From Chamaea fasciata (lineage: Eukaryota > Chordata > Aves > Passeriformes > Sylviidae): a stretch of 64,000 bases of DNA. Under the pieces are notes generated by a model. That model searched no databases. It was not told the DNA's origin and saw nothing but the letters and a program-made list of their open reading frames with translations. The stretch spans positions 11,792,945-11,856,944 of the forward strand of contig JARCOQ010000017.1 in NCBI GenBank assembly GCA_029207755.1, read 5' to 3'. The position numbers and the translations under genes were made by a program. Below are positions 23,966 through 38,092 of the stretch, one piece after another (the stretch's first letter is position 1; each line of letters opens with the position of its first letter).

Positions 23966-25923
23966 AGTGACCATCATCTCACCTGTACACTCCCCATCAC
24001 TTTAGAGAACTCTCAGGAACAGGGTGCTCTGTCCTGGAAATAAGTCAGGATACAGCTGAAAATATAACCCAGAAACAGCTGAAAAATCAGCTGTTTGTTT
24101 CAGGCATTTGTTCTGACCTAATTATTTCTAAACAAGCCTAGAGGGCCTTGGGCTATTTCCCCCCTCCCTTCTCTCCAGGTAATACTGGAAATCCTCAGTT
24201 ACATTTCTCACCTAGTGATTTCAATAACTCCCCTCAAAACACTACTAACCAGTCAGCTGAGGGATGGGATGACCAAGTGTCTGAGTATTCTCTGGCATTT
24301 TTTCAAGCAGAGATTTCAAATGACAAATCACTGATCGCTGGAGACCTCTGGGGTCAGCGCACAGATGGGTCCATCTGCAAGGGACATCCCTTGGCACAGC
24401 AAGGATTTGAAGAGATGGATGCAGCCAGAAATGCCCAGTCAGGTATTTCCCAGTGGGTGGAACTCCTTATCTGACACACCAGTCCACAGGGGGATGCTAG
24501 TGAAGCTTGCTTGCATCCAGGAACAAAACTGCTTCTTAATATTGAAATTACTTTCCTTGTTCTTACTCTAAAAATAGCTCCTGTTAATGCTCAGCTTTTA
24601 TCAGGAGCTATAACACACCCTCAAGATTCTGTGTGAGGCTAACCCAGACTTGGGACCAACTCCGGGGTTTTTTTAAATCACCTCATCCCAAAAGTCACAG
24701 TTCAAGAAGCCACAAAACTAATCAGCTTCTGCTCTTGATTCATTTCCAGTAATTGGTTGTACAAGCACCTTGTTAACCCAGGGGCTGCTCTGGCTCAGGA
24801 ACCTGCAGGACTGGCCATGGCACAAAGGGCATCTCCATCCCTCAAAAGTACCAGGAAACAAAGATTTCTTTAGAGCCATTGTAACAGGCTCTCACCTGGC
24901 CAAGTTTTACAGTTGTGTTTTATAGGGGAGGGGAAAAGATGGGAGGGAGGAGAGCAGATGGTGACTGTATCCTGACTTCAGAGGGGAAAGGGGATAAAAC
25001 TGATTTTCAAAACCCAGCTGGTTAAATGAGTGGTATAAAATATCATCCTATTTCCACATGACTGGAAGACACTTTGCTAACTGCAGCCTAACAAGAAATA
25101 AAGAGAAAGGTGACAAAATAAAGTTCTGGATTTATGCATACAGAAAACTGAGACTTAAATTCATCCACTGAATGAGATGAACTCTGCTGCCCCTGCGAAT
25201 GGGGAATGGGGAGAAACAGCTCTAGAACACAAGAAGTTCCAAAATCTGTGGTGTGTTTGCAGAGGAAGAGAAATAAAGAAGTTACGTGATTTACTTCCAT
25301 GTACTGAGTAAAATCTAAATACTATGACTTAGCCTAAAGGAGATGTGCAGGGGAGGGGTTTTTTTATTTGCAGTGGAGGTTTTGTAATTCGTAAGTTTTA
25401 AAGGACAACTTAAATGACCTGAGCACCGACAGAGTTATCAGCCTGGCATCAACCCCAGGTGAAAGAATTGAATAGCTGATACAGAAATCAATTTAAAAAT
25501 AATTAAAATAATTAATCCATGTTGACTAAAATAACAGCCCTTGATATAGTAACAGGATCCCTTCCACAAAAACTTTCTAAATGCCAGTAAGGGGAAGTGT
25601 TGATAAAGTTACTTCAAACTTCCACAGGGCAGTTCCCTTGGCACGAGGCAGCACCTGCTCAATTCACCAGCTGCTGCAGCAACACAGGGCAGGGACCTTC
25701 CCCACATTTCCTTTGTGGGAAAGACATCCTCTCCCTCTCCAACATTCAGCAATTTTGGCTTTCCAGTCCTCCTTTGGGATCACTGGCACAAAACATTCCC
25801 TCAGGACAGCTGACAAGGCACACACCTGAGGAGCCAGAGACAAAGATGAGGTGCAGCTCCTTAATCCCACAGTTTGCTGGTGTGGAGATCAAGCAGCACA
25901 TCTGAGTCATGAGAGGTCTGTAG
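23966..25923. other. Unique sequence, no gene seen
   Basis: No repeat or exon recognised between the CR1 fragment and the family B LTR. Confidence 0.45.
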
Positions 25924-26505
25924 TGAAAAACAAGGTTCACTCTCCTAGTAAAATTCAGAAGTTTAATAAAGGACAATAAGAGACAAAGACAATAAAGCAA
26001 AGTCTTTAAGGGCGGGTGCTTGGCATTCAGCCAAGAGCACACCTACTATTTTGGAGACATCCTTTATATACCTTTTCTACTGCATCACCTTATTGCATAT
26101 TCATAAACAACTATGCATATTTAAACTTTTCCACCAACTAGGTTACATGTTCCAAGAACTGTTTAGCATGGCTCCTTTTAGAGCACGCACATTTCTTGGC
26201 TGTGGTTTTAGTCTGTTCTTTTTATCACCTGCAGCTTGGGTTTTGGTCCATACTTTCAGTAGGTGCTGATAGTTGGCATATCAGTAGCAGGGATCTTCAT
26301 CACATGTTCATTGGATGCTATCCCAACCAAGCAGGCAGTTCAATTACAAGGACAACTATATCAGCTATTTTTACTACTATGTCTAAGTTCACTTAATAGC
26401 AGAAATAAAAACTACATCTTCATAGCAAAGTTACTTTAACATTATACATAGAGCATCCATTTTAATATCTGCAAAAAGCTAATGTTATAATATGTATTGA
26501 TAACA
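25924..26505 (-). mobile_element. Solo LTR, family B copy 1 (582 bp) with 6-bp target duplication
   Basis: Homologous throughout to 44254-44833. In sense orientation (minus strand) it begins TGTTATCAATACATATTATA and ends GTTTTTCA, with a TATTTAAG-like TATA region and an ATTAAA-type polyadenylation signal. Flanks CTGTAG and CTGTGG are a 6-bp duplication with one change, the length expected of class II (ERVK-like) elements. No internal genes remain. Confidence 0.8.
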
Positions 26506-29500
26506 CTGTGGAGTGTTTAATGGACAGGGAAGAGGGATGGAAGCAGGAGACAGTCTGCAGATGGAAGCAGGCATAGGATGTGGGACATGAGAAAGGAAGA
26601 GGCAATAGGGAAAGTCAGGAGCTGGTTCTAGTGAAGAGACTAGGAGAGGTAAATAGTTGTCAAGGAAAGGAAAAAAGCCACAAGCCCTTTATGTAGGAGG
26701 CACTTTTGAATAGAATTTTTTTTTCCCAGACATTTAACTTAACTACACAATGCTCTGGGGCACCATGGATCCCCATTCTTCCTCCACAGTGCCTCCTCTC
26801 TCCAGAGGTCCCAGAGGTGGAGGGTCAGGAGGCTGTGCCTGGTGCTCCACCACAGCTCAGGGCATCCCAAGGGACCTCAAGGGCTCCAGCTCCTGGAGGA
26901 GTCAAATACCAATTCTGCTCACTTCCACCTCCCTCAGCACCAGCCAACCTTGGCAACTTAATTATAAATCTTTTCTCTCACGAAGAATAGCTGATATTCC
27001 CAATCTCATCTCAAATCTGTGGTAAACTCCATGGCATCTCTTTTATTTCCAAATGAATTTGCCTTATTAAAAAGTAATGAGCTATTAATTAACTTTGCAC
27101 TCATACAAAGCTGTTTAATTCTCAATCCAATTAACAGCAATCTGCTGAAGGATTCTAATGATTATTTTAAATTTGCTAAGAGAAACATCTCTGAGCCTTT
27201 CATAATAAGATATTTATAGAATGGCATGGGCTGGATCGTGCTCGCATTTTAATTCGATAACATTTTTATAATACACCAGCATCTCTCCACAACATTATCT
27301 CTGACAACACATCATTCACATGCACAGGAAGGCTGAATAACTAAAGCTGCTTATTTAGAAGTTGCCCTGGAAGGATTATTTGGTTTTAGGCTTTCCCAAT
27401 CCCAACACTGGCACTCCTCAAGTAGAGTTTCTGCTCAGAGAAGTCGCCCAGGGGTTTCACACAGGTGTTTGCTGTGCAAAGACTGCAGTTACAGACTGTT
27501 CACCACCTCTGCAAAGGGTCGGCTTGCTCTGTTCTGTGAAGTTACACAGCCATAATAACAATACTCACACTGTGTGACCTTTGAGCCTAAACATGGACTG
27601 GTCCTACGTGGTTGGACAAGAAAAGCTTTACCTCCATGAGTTTTCAGTATCTGAAGGGTTTCCCCTCCCAACACACAGACACCACCAGGACCTAGATAGC
27701 ACAAACACCTGCAGTCCCTCACCTTGCAGCATTTCTAAGAGAAAATAAAGCATTTTACAAAATCTGCCCTTTCAAGGACAGTTATTCCCTCCACCACTGC
27801 TGCAAAGGCACTGAACAGCTAGAAGCCGTTTTTGAATGAAAGCTGCAGCTTTTCATTCTCACTAATATAAATTTTCCCTAAGGCAAGTGAGGAGCACACT
27901 CAGCTCAACACACTGAGGAGCACTTGGGAAGATAACCCCCCACTTCCAAAAACCACAAATGAGAGAAACTTTAATATTATTAAAGACCACAACTTCACGT
28001 ATGGTTCTTAAAAATTAATTGCCACTGCCTACCTGAAATGAGAACTGCCAGAAAAGCTGCAATATTAAATTCTGAGCAATTCCGTGTCAGACAGGCCTCA
28101 GATCCCCAATTTCAATCAGGTGTTCAGAGCAGGAAATTCATAAAGGCAGTTCCTAACTCCCCTTTGCACATACCCATAGCACACACAAACCCTGTCTAGT
28201 TTAGTTTTATATGTATCCAACCCTGAAGTAATAGAACACATCACATGTTAGAACTGATGTGCTCATCTACAAACACAGCAACAGGAAAAGTCAGTGGTAA
28301 AAGTATGTGTGGAAGGAGCACTGAACAAAGTGGTATAAAACACAGGGGGCAGTATTTTTTTAACAATACAATTCCTTTAATGGTAACTTTTGTTCAATGA
28401 TAACTTTTATTTCATGCAGGTGAGGAGTTTTTGCTGCTCTCCTCAGGCCTGGACTGAACATGTTTCTGCAACCTTGTTGGATTTCCCCACTTCAGACACT
28501 CCTAATAGGGGATCCATGTGCAACATCTGTCCCTAAGAAACAGGCACACACTTGGAAACTGAGGCTAGGAAAGGTCACAGCCCTTCAGCCATAAACAGAA
28601 GTCTGAGAACAAAATAAACTTAAAAATGTTGGTGCATCAGTGAGTCCCAGGTAAAGTCAGCACTTCTCTTCACACATCTACGTTGGCAAGATGCAGGGTC
28701 CTTCAGGAGACAAAAAGTAATTTTCCTGGAATTTAGATCTTAAGTAATTCCCAGAACAGCTGCCTGCATTTGCAAGTGAGAAATCTGGAGACATCCACAA
28801 TAGGAAATGCTGATTTTTACATTGTAGGATACTCCAGACACTCCTAATTCACTCTTGGCATCAGGCAGGACAACTGCACAACGTGGAGCAAGGACTGTTT
28901 ATCTTCCTGATTGATGAACATCCTCTGTGGGTAGGTTTCCCTCTCAGAGGCTGTTTGCTCATTTACATGCTCCACAGCCTCCTGCTTCGGAGGGGACACA
29001 CGTTTGCTGATTTACTCTCTGCCTTTGATTGAGGCTGAGGGCATTGCACATTATTTTATTATCTAGTGCATGTACACACAGGGTGCTTTAACTGCTGCAT
29101 CCATACTCTTATTTTACAAATCAATGCTGTGCCTCTCTCTGAATTAGAAGAGCTATCTGAAGGTATTGATCTGGTCATATTTCTTTTTCTATTGATCATG
29201 TCATCCACAGCCCCATCAAGTTTCCTTTGGCACAGAATACATTCACATGGTGCAATTTTCCGTGCTCAGTGCAGTGACATCTGCCACTAACCTGCCCCAA
29301 AGTAATAAAAGTTAAACTTCCTGACTGTTTTCTACATTACCCTCTGGACACACACATTCTCTCAACACACAAATCATTTTTACTGTGACATTTGCCTGTT
29401 TACACTGGGGACATCTTGTCAACTGCAGCAATTTGTCCAGTCTCACAGGATGGCCAGTGACTCCCTTCCAAACACAGCAGCCCAAAGGAGGGGCTGGTCG

Positions 29501-30962
29501 GCAAAATTCAGGAGCCAAATGACAACACATGAAAATGCTTTATGCTTTTATGAAGCACACAGGGGGCTTTAAGAACCATTTGCACATCTTGCTTAACCTT
29601 GATTTGAAAATAACTCCTGTTGAACTCCTGAACTACGTTCAGGGAGTTAAGGAACAAAATCACAAATCTAGCTCCCCTGCTAGTATCTTCCAATAAAAGG
29701 AAGTTGCTTCTTTTTTTAATATAAATTATTATTTACAAATTATTTATCTCAAATTCCGTTATGTGGAAGGTTTGTACTATAGAAACAACACAGCAGTAAC
29801 TAAGAAGGTTTTTGGTGTATTGAGGAAGCAACACTTGTCACCTGACATTTGTGCCCTTACACATCCCTCATACCAGAGGGGAAACAACTGTGCCCCATGA
29901 TGAAGTCTGACTTGAACACCAGTTCTCAGACTCCAGGCATTGGAAATTAATTATTCTTTAAAAGAAAATACAGATTAAATGCAAGAAAATATAGTTTAAA
30001 TGCATTTTTTTTCTGCTTGGGGAGAATTTCTGTGCCTTGACTGCACAGAGGTGCTGGCAGTAGGGTTCCATCACAGGGATCCAGCCCTTCCACAGCTCTG
30101 GCAGCGCAGCAGGGCGAGGTTAAATTGATGTTTTGCAGCTTCACAGAGTGAACAAGTGTGTCCTAGACCGGGCTGTGCCATACAGATCAAAAGGTGCTGC
30201 AGCTCAGAGAGCATCTGCAAACAGCCAGGTTATTCCTAAATAACATCAACTCCACCACAGGCAGGAGCTCCAGGCAAATTGAAAGAGGGAGAAATAGGGA
30301 GGTCCCCAAGAGAGAGCATCAGGGGAAGCACCATACATAGAGAAAAATGAGCCCGGAATAACCCATTTGATAAATATTACTCACTTTGCACAGAACTTAC
30401 GTATTCAAGCTCACTCCTACTGAAATCAAGTAGGCTGATCTTAAGAGCTGAACTTTGTTAACACTGAGATCAGGGCCTAAACACAGCTGTAAACTGCAGG
30501 AAATGATCTCTGAGTAGCAGCACAGTGTAGATCCAAGGGGTTTAGGCTAGAAAGTCTGCCATAGGAGCCTCACCCCATTTCCCATTTTTAAACCACCAAA
30601 ATTTCTATATTACACAGCCTCAAATGATTGATTTAGATGAACTTACCTCAATTATATAAACACTAGAAAAGGCAGTAAAATAAATATCAGCAGCTAACTT
30701 GTGCAGCACGGAAGAGAATTTCACTAAATTCCAGAGAGCATCAAATTAGGCTATCATAACTTTCATATTTAACGTTTTTATTCACCCCAATAGAAGTTTT
30801 TACTAATTGATGGTTTCATACTGTAGTAAACAGCATATGCCAGGAGGAACAGCTGCTAATGCTGCCCAGCAACAATTTGGAGCAAGTTTCTTTTCTGAAA
30901 AGAAACAACACATGCAACAGAAAGAGCTAAATGCAAATAGGTAGAATAATACAATTTATATC

Positions 30963-30991
30963 TTTTTTTTTTCTTTTTTTTTTTTTTTTTT
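30963..30991. repeat. T-rich tract
   Basis: A run of T broken by a single C at 30973. Confidence 0.85.
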
Positions 30992-33462
30992 CTCCCTGAG
31001 AGAATCAATAGAAAGCAGAACTTTCTTTTTAGAAAGAGACAAGTTTTGTTTGGTTGAGCACAGAAAGTTCATGGAAGTGCAGGATCATTACCAATTAAAC
31101 GATTACTGATGCATGAAATACAACATGGCTGGAATCAGGTAAACAAAGCAGTAAGACAGGAAAAATCTGTCACAGCCCAGGCACCCTGCACCTGGAACTT
31201 TGTGAGAACTTGGGTTTTTTTCAGTGCAAAACGCTGTCAGTCATAAAATGAGCAATCTGTTCTCCTCCGAACAAAGACAAACCCAGGGTCCAACTCGTGC
31301 AGCTTCAGCTTTTCCACGGTGGAAGATAATTCAAACCCAGCTCAGAGCAGCTTGAATTCATATGCCTGAAACCCAAGGATGCCATCTGCAGCCCTGCATT
31401 TACATTTAACATTAAACTGTGCTCCTGGCAAACTCCAGGCTCAGCCTACGGAGCCTCAGCCTCGTACTCTCCCAACATCCACATGTTCAGTCCCAAACTG
31501 AAGGGACATCTGCTCTTCCACACTCAAAGGAAAACCTGTCATGGACATTAAAGCTGTGTGGCATAGCGTTTGATGTCCTCACATGTGCAGCAGGGGTGAA
31601 CAAGGACAAGGGCTCCCTACAAACACCCAAACTGTTGTCACCACAGCTTTCCCAGTATTTTCCTGCAGTACAGGGCATGCACTTGGAAAAATAGAAATAC
31701 CACTTTTGTTTGAAGTCATGAAGCCACGGAATTTCTCTCTTTTCCAGAGCCTTGGAGCCAATCTGAAGCTGCCTGCTGCAGGTGATATGGACCAAAGTCC
31801 AAGTCAGCATGATTTTAGAGCATCATTGCAGGCTGGGGAATGCACAGGCAACACTGGGAGCATGATGTCCACATGACTAAAACCACTCTAGCCACAAATA
31901 TCATCTCTATCAACATCCATTACTGTATCTGTTGACTGTTTATAAAATAATTCTTTTTATCTTGGATTTATCTGAAAGTCTCGAGCCTGCATAACTGGCA
32001 TGCTGAACAGCTCATTATAAATCTTGCAAACAAGGACAACTGCAAAGTCACTTTGTCCAACTTTCAAAGTTGAGCAGCTCTAAAATGGACAGAAATGCCA
32101 TTATTGCAGCACAGCATCCCATTATTCAGCACTGAGACACGTCCCCAGTGCTATTACACAGTACATACAGTGTATGGGAATTGCTGTGTCAATATGGATC
32201 AGTCCATGCAATGTGCAACTGATTTTCCATAGTCAACTTTAAGTGTAATCAAACCATTTAAGGCTTCAATGGATATTTTAACAGATGGAATGAAATCCAA
32301 ATGAGTAAAGGCATTTTGCTATTTGCTACCACTTAGAGTTTTGAAGCTTTCAGCACACATATGTTTAATCAGAGAGAGTTGATTAGGATCACGGGTGAGT
32401 GATTATTTATTGACATGTGCACAGAGGGATGGAAACAGAACGGGATAATTGGTTCCTTGCCAGAGTAACTGGCAATCTTTATTGACCATTTTTTTATTTT
32501 TGGACATCAGCCCAAATATGATATTGCATGTGCCAGAGAAGCTTCACATTTGGCAAAAGTGAAACTACAGGAATAACTTCCTACATGTGATTAATCCTCC
32601 TAATTCAGGGCCAAGATACTCCCCAAACCTCACAGTTAGTCAGGGCCTCCATCTGCACATGTTATAGAACAGATACACACACACTTTATTTTCAGCAATC
32701 CAAGCAGAAAAACAAGTTGGCATTTAAGAAAAACAGACCAGCAGCACTCAGATGCTTTTAGACCCCTGGTATGAAGCAGTAATCACCACCTTTCTCTCCC
32801 AGCCCAATATTGAAACGAGGGAAGAGCAAATGTTTGCTTTCCTGAGAAAGGCAATATTCCAACAGACGAGAGGCAGAACCAGCAAATATTGATGGAGCAT
32901 GAGGATCTGCAATCAGAGCAGGGCAAGGTCCCTGTCCCTGCTGGGACTCAGCTGAGCCCCTGCCCCTTCTCCAGGGGAGCCCTCTGCCAGCTGAAATGTG
33001 GGTAATAATCCTGCCAGAGGTCTGCAAACAGAGATGCCACACTCACAGGAAGAAAGCTCACTTAAAAACCCTCGGACTCATCTGGTCCAACAAAGCTGCA
33101 AGGAGGAGATGGCCACGGGTCAGCTCCAGGGAGGGACCAGGAACTTTCCCACACGTGGGCTTTGAGGAAGATCCTTTAGCACAGCTGCTCATTCATTAAT
33201 GCACAAACCTTCACACAAATTCAAAGAATGCTTTAATGTCTCCTCTATACAGCTGCAGTCACAGGCAAAATTCTGCTGCTTGTATTTTATCTGTGAGCAG
33301 CATCAGTGAAAGTCAGATACATCAGAAAGCCAGCTTTTTTCTTTTCAAATCTAAGAATTCATCTCTTCCCCAAGCCTTTTCCTATGCATCCTTCTTGCTA
33401 CACTGGAAATTACCATACCTGAAAAGAGTTTGGCCCATATATGCAAACTACAATCTTTCCAC

Positions 33463-33466
<4 letters not shown>

Positions 33467-33516
<50 letters not shown>
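33467..33516. repeat. Poly(T) tract (50 T)
   Basis: Fifty uninterrupted T, the longest homopolymer in the window. On the minus strand it is a poly(A) tract. No retrocopy was recognised next to it. Confidence 0.9.
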
Positions 33517-33524
<8 letters not shown>

Positions 33525-36234
33525 AATTTACCTTCAGTTACTAACAGCAGAGAAATTCAAACAAAATCACAACATTTACTTATGGGATTGCTAATCAATT
33601 TTCCAGCTTTGTTAGAATTAATGGAACTGTCTTCAAGACCCCCCCTGAAGCCTCTGTCCCCTCTTCAGCATAAGACTATGTGCACAAGTGGATATAAACA
33701 CATACTCTTGAACTTTTAGGGTTGCAAAACGAAGACATAAAAAACTCCAACATTTAGAGTCAAACACAAAAGTGCAGAGCAGACTGTTTGAATTATAGGC
33801 AGTTGCATTATTTTGAGTTTTAAACCCTAAAAAATGAGGGGGGAGGAGGATAAAATCAACACCAAGACCCAAATTTTTTTCATATAGTTTCTTTTTTTGA
33901 GGTAAAATATTTGCCACATGGCTTTGTGGGAACAAGGGGATTATTCCCAGCTTTGCTAGGTATCACCAGGTTGTGTGGAGAGATTTTGTGCAGGTTGGTA
34001 TCCTTTAACTGACAGAAAAACCCCAAGACAATTATTTGACTCAACATCTGATTTGGGAGAAAATTCACACCTTAGCATTTTCCCCCAGTACAAAATACAG
34101 AGAGCAGGGATGGGACACACGTGGAGCAGGGAAACCTGACAAAACCTCCTGCCAAAATTCACCTGGTTCCCAAAGGAAGCAGAGGTTTCACAAAAGTACT
34201 TCTTTTACAACCCAATTCAGAAATATTTCTACACCCATTGGTAATTCTGACAATTTTCAGCCTGTGCTTATCCACAGCTCAGCGCAGATGTGGAAGGAGA
34301 TTTGGAGGAAGGTGCCAGGGGGAAAGGAAAAAAAAGCAGTCAGTTCTACATGCAAGGCTTTATCTTTACGAGAAAACAGTGCTAAAAGAAAGCAATTTAA
34401 CAGCTGACACTAAACTTCCTTACTTTAATACCTCCAAGTTAAAAATCAATAGATTCTAATTGTTCATTCCGAAGTAATGTTTTGTTCTGAACTGAAGCAG
34501 AGTTTCCATGCCTTCTGCTAAAGATTGCTCCTCAACAAGTGTTGAGTATCGATTCTGGTTTCACTCATCAGCAAAATACTCCAAATCCTACATTGTGTAA
34601 TATAAACTTGAAAGTTTCCCCAGAAAAAGTAGGTAATGCTGTATTCTTATACAGTGCAAACTGACACATTTTCTTCCTGTCTTGCTAATGCTGCTGAGAA
34701 AGAGGTAAATGAGCTATTTTTGCCCCCACTTGCACAGCTACAGAGACAACTAAGGCCCACCCTGTTTCCCTGGGAGCCCTCCAACGTGAAGCAAAGGCCA
34801 GAGGAGCCTGCACAGCCTCAGCAATCAGCTCAGACACGAAAGGCTCATCCTAAACCATCCTGTCCATCTCTTCAACAAAAAAAAAAAAAAATTAGGAGTT
34901 CCTTCAGACCCAGGCAAGATGAGAACTACACCAACCATGCTGCTGAGCTCGTGGACACGTAAGTCCACATAAATACCCACACCTTTCCTCACCAAAGCAG
35001 GGGGAGTTCAGAGCACAGGAGCTCTCTCTTACTCTGCTTAATGCACACATTTAAAATACTCTTCAACCTGCTTCCAGGAATATTTGCAGTGCTTGCAGTT
35101 CACACACTGACTGCAGGCAGGCAGGGGAATATTTCAAAAATCATTAAATTTAACAGGACTGCTCCAAGCAGACAGACAGCAGCACTGTCAATGCTGTAAT
35201 GGGACCCAGAGGTGCCAGTGGAGCCACACACGGAGCCACAGGAGCAAACCCAGACTACCCAGCGTGGTTTGGGCACACAGCCCTCACCCACAACACAGCA
35301 GGAGTCTGCCCCCACTGAGAGCTCTCTCTACTTCAGCCCCATCAATGAAAAAAAACCAAAAAACTCCTCCTTCTCCTACAAAGACTGCTCTGCTATATTA
35401 AGATGTGATCAAATGCAAAAATAAGTTTCAAAGAGAGTGCTGGCAGGAAAAGGGATTTTGGAGGTGTCAAATATGCAGCACTACACTCGGTAGCACCACA
35501 CCCGATCAATGTGTTTAGTGAGTTAAACCACAAACAGCCCCAACCCACCCAACACACCACAGAAGACAAAACTGACTTGTTCTTTTAATATCATTTACAT
35601 AAATTAAAACACACTTTAACCTTGCTTCTAAGCTAGGTTTAGTCCTAGTGGCCAAGCCACAAGGACAGCAGGGATACATTCACACTTTAAAGAGGCCAAG
35701 CACCAGAAGCATTTTCAGCTCTCCGAAAGAACCAAATAAATTGTTCAAAAAGCCTTAAGAGAAACAAACAAACAAACAACCAAACAAAAAAACCTCAGCT
35801 TCTAGCAAAAAAACTTCTAGACAAGTCAGTGTGCCACAAAAAAATAAATCTCTCCTCTTGTATATTGTCTCCAAAAAGAATTAGTATGTTTTCCCTTAAA
35901 TGAAAATATAACAACTACTGACACTCTGATTATTAGCTTTCTGTACCGAGTGGACAGCACTGAGACAGTAAATCAGGATGAACATAATACACCAATTTAT
36001 TCAGCAAAGACAAATGTTTGAGGAAGCACACACTGAAATTTAATCAAGCAAGAATCACCTGGGAAATCCTGCCCTGTGCATCAGCTATCGCCAAATAAAT
36101 CCTAAAATATACATATATGTGTAAAACACACACAGAGAAAATGTGACAGTACAAACAGGTTTTGTACTGAGGCTGATCTGTGCAGAGAGGATTAGAACAG
36201 ACACACAGACACAAGTGTGTCGTGACAGACATTG

Positions 36235-36540
36235 ATGTCCTGGTGCAAATCCAGCAAAAGGCAACAACAGTGAAGGGACTGGAGCACCTGACACACAAAG
36301 ACAGCTGGGAAAGCTCAGCCTCAGGAAGGTTCATGTGGATTATCCACATCCAGGGGAAGGAATAAAGGAGATAATTACCCAGGGAAGCGGTGGCTGCCCC
36401 TGGACCCCTGGAAGTGTCCAAGGCCAGGCTGGACAGGGCTTGGAGCCCTCTGGGAGTGTGGAAGGTGTCCCTGCCCATGGCAGGGGTGGAACCAGGTCTT
36501 TAAGGTCCCTTCCAACCCAAACCATTCTGTGATTCTATGA
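36235..36540 (+). mobile_element. CR1 LINE 3' fragment with intact 3' end
   Basis: Contains 'ggaagtgtccaaggccaggc', 'tggacagggcttggagccc', 'ctgcccatggcaggggtgg' and 'ggtcccttccaacccaaacc', ending in the CR1 terminal repeat 'attctgtgattctatga'. Plus orientation, hence antisense to the predicted host gene. Confidence 0.88.
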
Positions 36541-37617
36541 CCTCTTCCTCCAAGAAAGAACTGGCACCACTCAGTGTTCATGAGGTTTTTGGAAGGTGAA
36601 CAAGTAGCTCCACGGATTTTATCGAACACAGGTTCACGGATGACAGCCAAGATCTAAACAAACCTTCTCAAGAAGTTATCACTTGATACTACTGAGAAAT
36701 GGGAGCCAGCCTGAAAACACACACCCCCATGTCACCTTTCATCGGGAGATCTTCAAACAGTTCACCAGTGCTCATGAAGCACCCCAAAATCCTGAGATAG
36801 AAAAGAAAGGATGCTCCTTACAATAGGCTTAAGTGAGACATGGAAAAAATTCACTTGCTCAGGGTTATCAAACAAGATGGGGACAGGGCTGGGAGCAGGA
36901 CACCTGAGCCTCCAAATCCCTGATCTAAGCACCGTGCCAAAGGTCCACCTGCTCCCTGAGGGGGGATCCCACAATGCAGGAATTCCTATGGGTAAGGAGA
37001 GTGCTGTGAAGGGAGCAAACCTCTCACAAACTGCCTGATTTCAGTGCAACAGTCACTGGTCTAGTCCCCAAGGAATGCTAGAGTTAGCTTAAAAAGGCAA
37101 GAATTCATTCTCACCTGTGAGATTACCAAATACTAAGCGTGGTGAGTCAGAGTACTTTGATTTTCCTGGTAAACCAGGAGCAGACGGAGAGCTGCAATCT
37201 CCTTAAGTCTGAAAGAATTAATTAACAGGGAAGTATCATAAGGGCCTGGGGGAGGGGAACCTTGATTCATGTGCATCTTTAAATACATTTTCTTTAAATC
37301 ATTTCCTTGTGCAATTACTCATATATTACAGATAATGTTCTTGTACTCGATTTGCCTTGCTCTAAAACAGCAACATAAACATTTTCCTCCTCCCTAATAT
37401 CTTTGGAATCAAAGTTATCATCTGATGAGAGGTATCCAGGGGAACAGTATTCAATACAACAAATAATTTTTCATTGGTATTTACTTCCTCTTTAAAATAT
37501 TAAAGGGCAAGGAAGGGAGTAGAAAGAGCCATGGTCAATTTATACATAAATATTTAGCTTGGAGATGCAATTCCTGCTTCCATTACTTTGTACTATTTTA
37601 TTACTGTGTCCTAAGGA
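36541..37617. other. Unique sequence, no gene seen
   Basis: Nothing recognised between the CR1 at 36540 and the local duplication. Confidence 0.45.
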
Positions 37618-37945
37618 CATGTACTGCCAGTAAACTGCAGTTTAAGTTTCCAGGCTTTTTTTTGCACTGAGTCCCCATAGAAGAAAAATTCCAAGTTCCA
37701 TCTATTTTTGAACAATTAACTAAGTTCCCATTCCGACAGGCAGGCTAAGAAGTGGCAGCCCTGTCCTCCTGCATGAACCACATGCCAGTAGAACCTCTCT
37801 CCATGACAAAGAGAAAACTGCAAATTTGCAAAAAACAAACCTCTTAATCCCACCATGCTTCTCCCAGATTTTTGTGACTTGTCACAAACTTCTCCCACAA
37901 CGATGAATCACGGAATTGTTTAGGCTGGAAAATACCTCTAAAATC
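37618..37945 (+). repeat. Local duplication, copy 1
   Basis: Collinear with 39829-40140: both start 'catgtactgcca', then share 'gaacaattaactaagt', 'cctgcatgaa', 'gatgccagt'/'catgccagt' and 'acaattgtttagactgg'/'ggaattgtttaggctgg'. Both end just inside the 3' end of an old CR1, and most of the shared length is not CR1. The two copies are clearly diverged, so the event is old. Confidence 0.65.
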
Positions 37946-38092
37946 ATTGAGTCAGACTGCTAATGCAGCACTGACCAAGCCACCTCTAAACCATGTCCCC
38001 AAGTGCCGCATCCACACACCTTTTCATTTCCCCCAGGGAAGGTGACTCCACCACTGCCCTGGGCAGCTGCGCCAGTGCTTGACAGCCCTTTC
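37902..38092 (-). mobile_element. CR1 LINE, 3' part (split by LTR insertion)
   Basis: Plus-strand text 'atcacggaattgtttaggct', 'gcagcactgaccaagccacc', 'accatgtccccaagtgccgc' and 'gggcagctgcgccagtgctt' is the complement of an older CR1 3' region. It stops at 'ccctttc', and the CR1 continues after the LTR at 38430. Confidence 0.75.

Larger units (their letters stand above)
26506..36234. other. Long stretch of unique sequence, no gene seen
   Basis: About 9.7 kb with T tracts at 30963-30991 and 33467-33516. The part 27030-27260 is dense in homeodomain-type TAATTA/ATTAA cores. No exon, LTR or CR1 recognised. Confidence 0.45.

Noticed and set aside
28340..28360. CTCF-like 'cacagggggcag'
   Set aside because: Two or three mismatches in the core. 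Not better than chance.
35941..35972. REST/RE1-like motif around 'gtaccgagtggacagcac'
   Set aside because: The right half matches, but the left half is poor and the spacing between halves is wrong for a canonical site.
36044..36540. Minus-strand frames of 61-144 codons over this interval
   Set aside because: They read the reverse of a CR1 3' fragment and are not conserved coding sequence.
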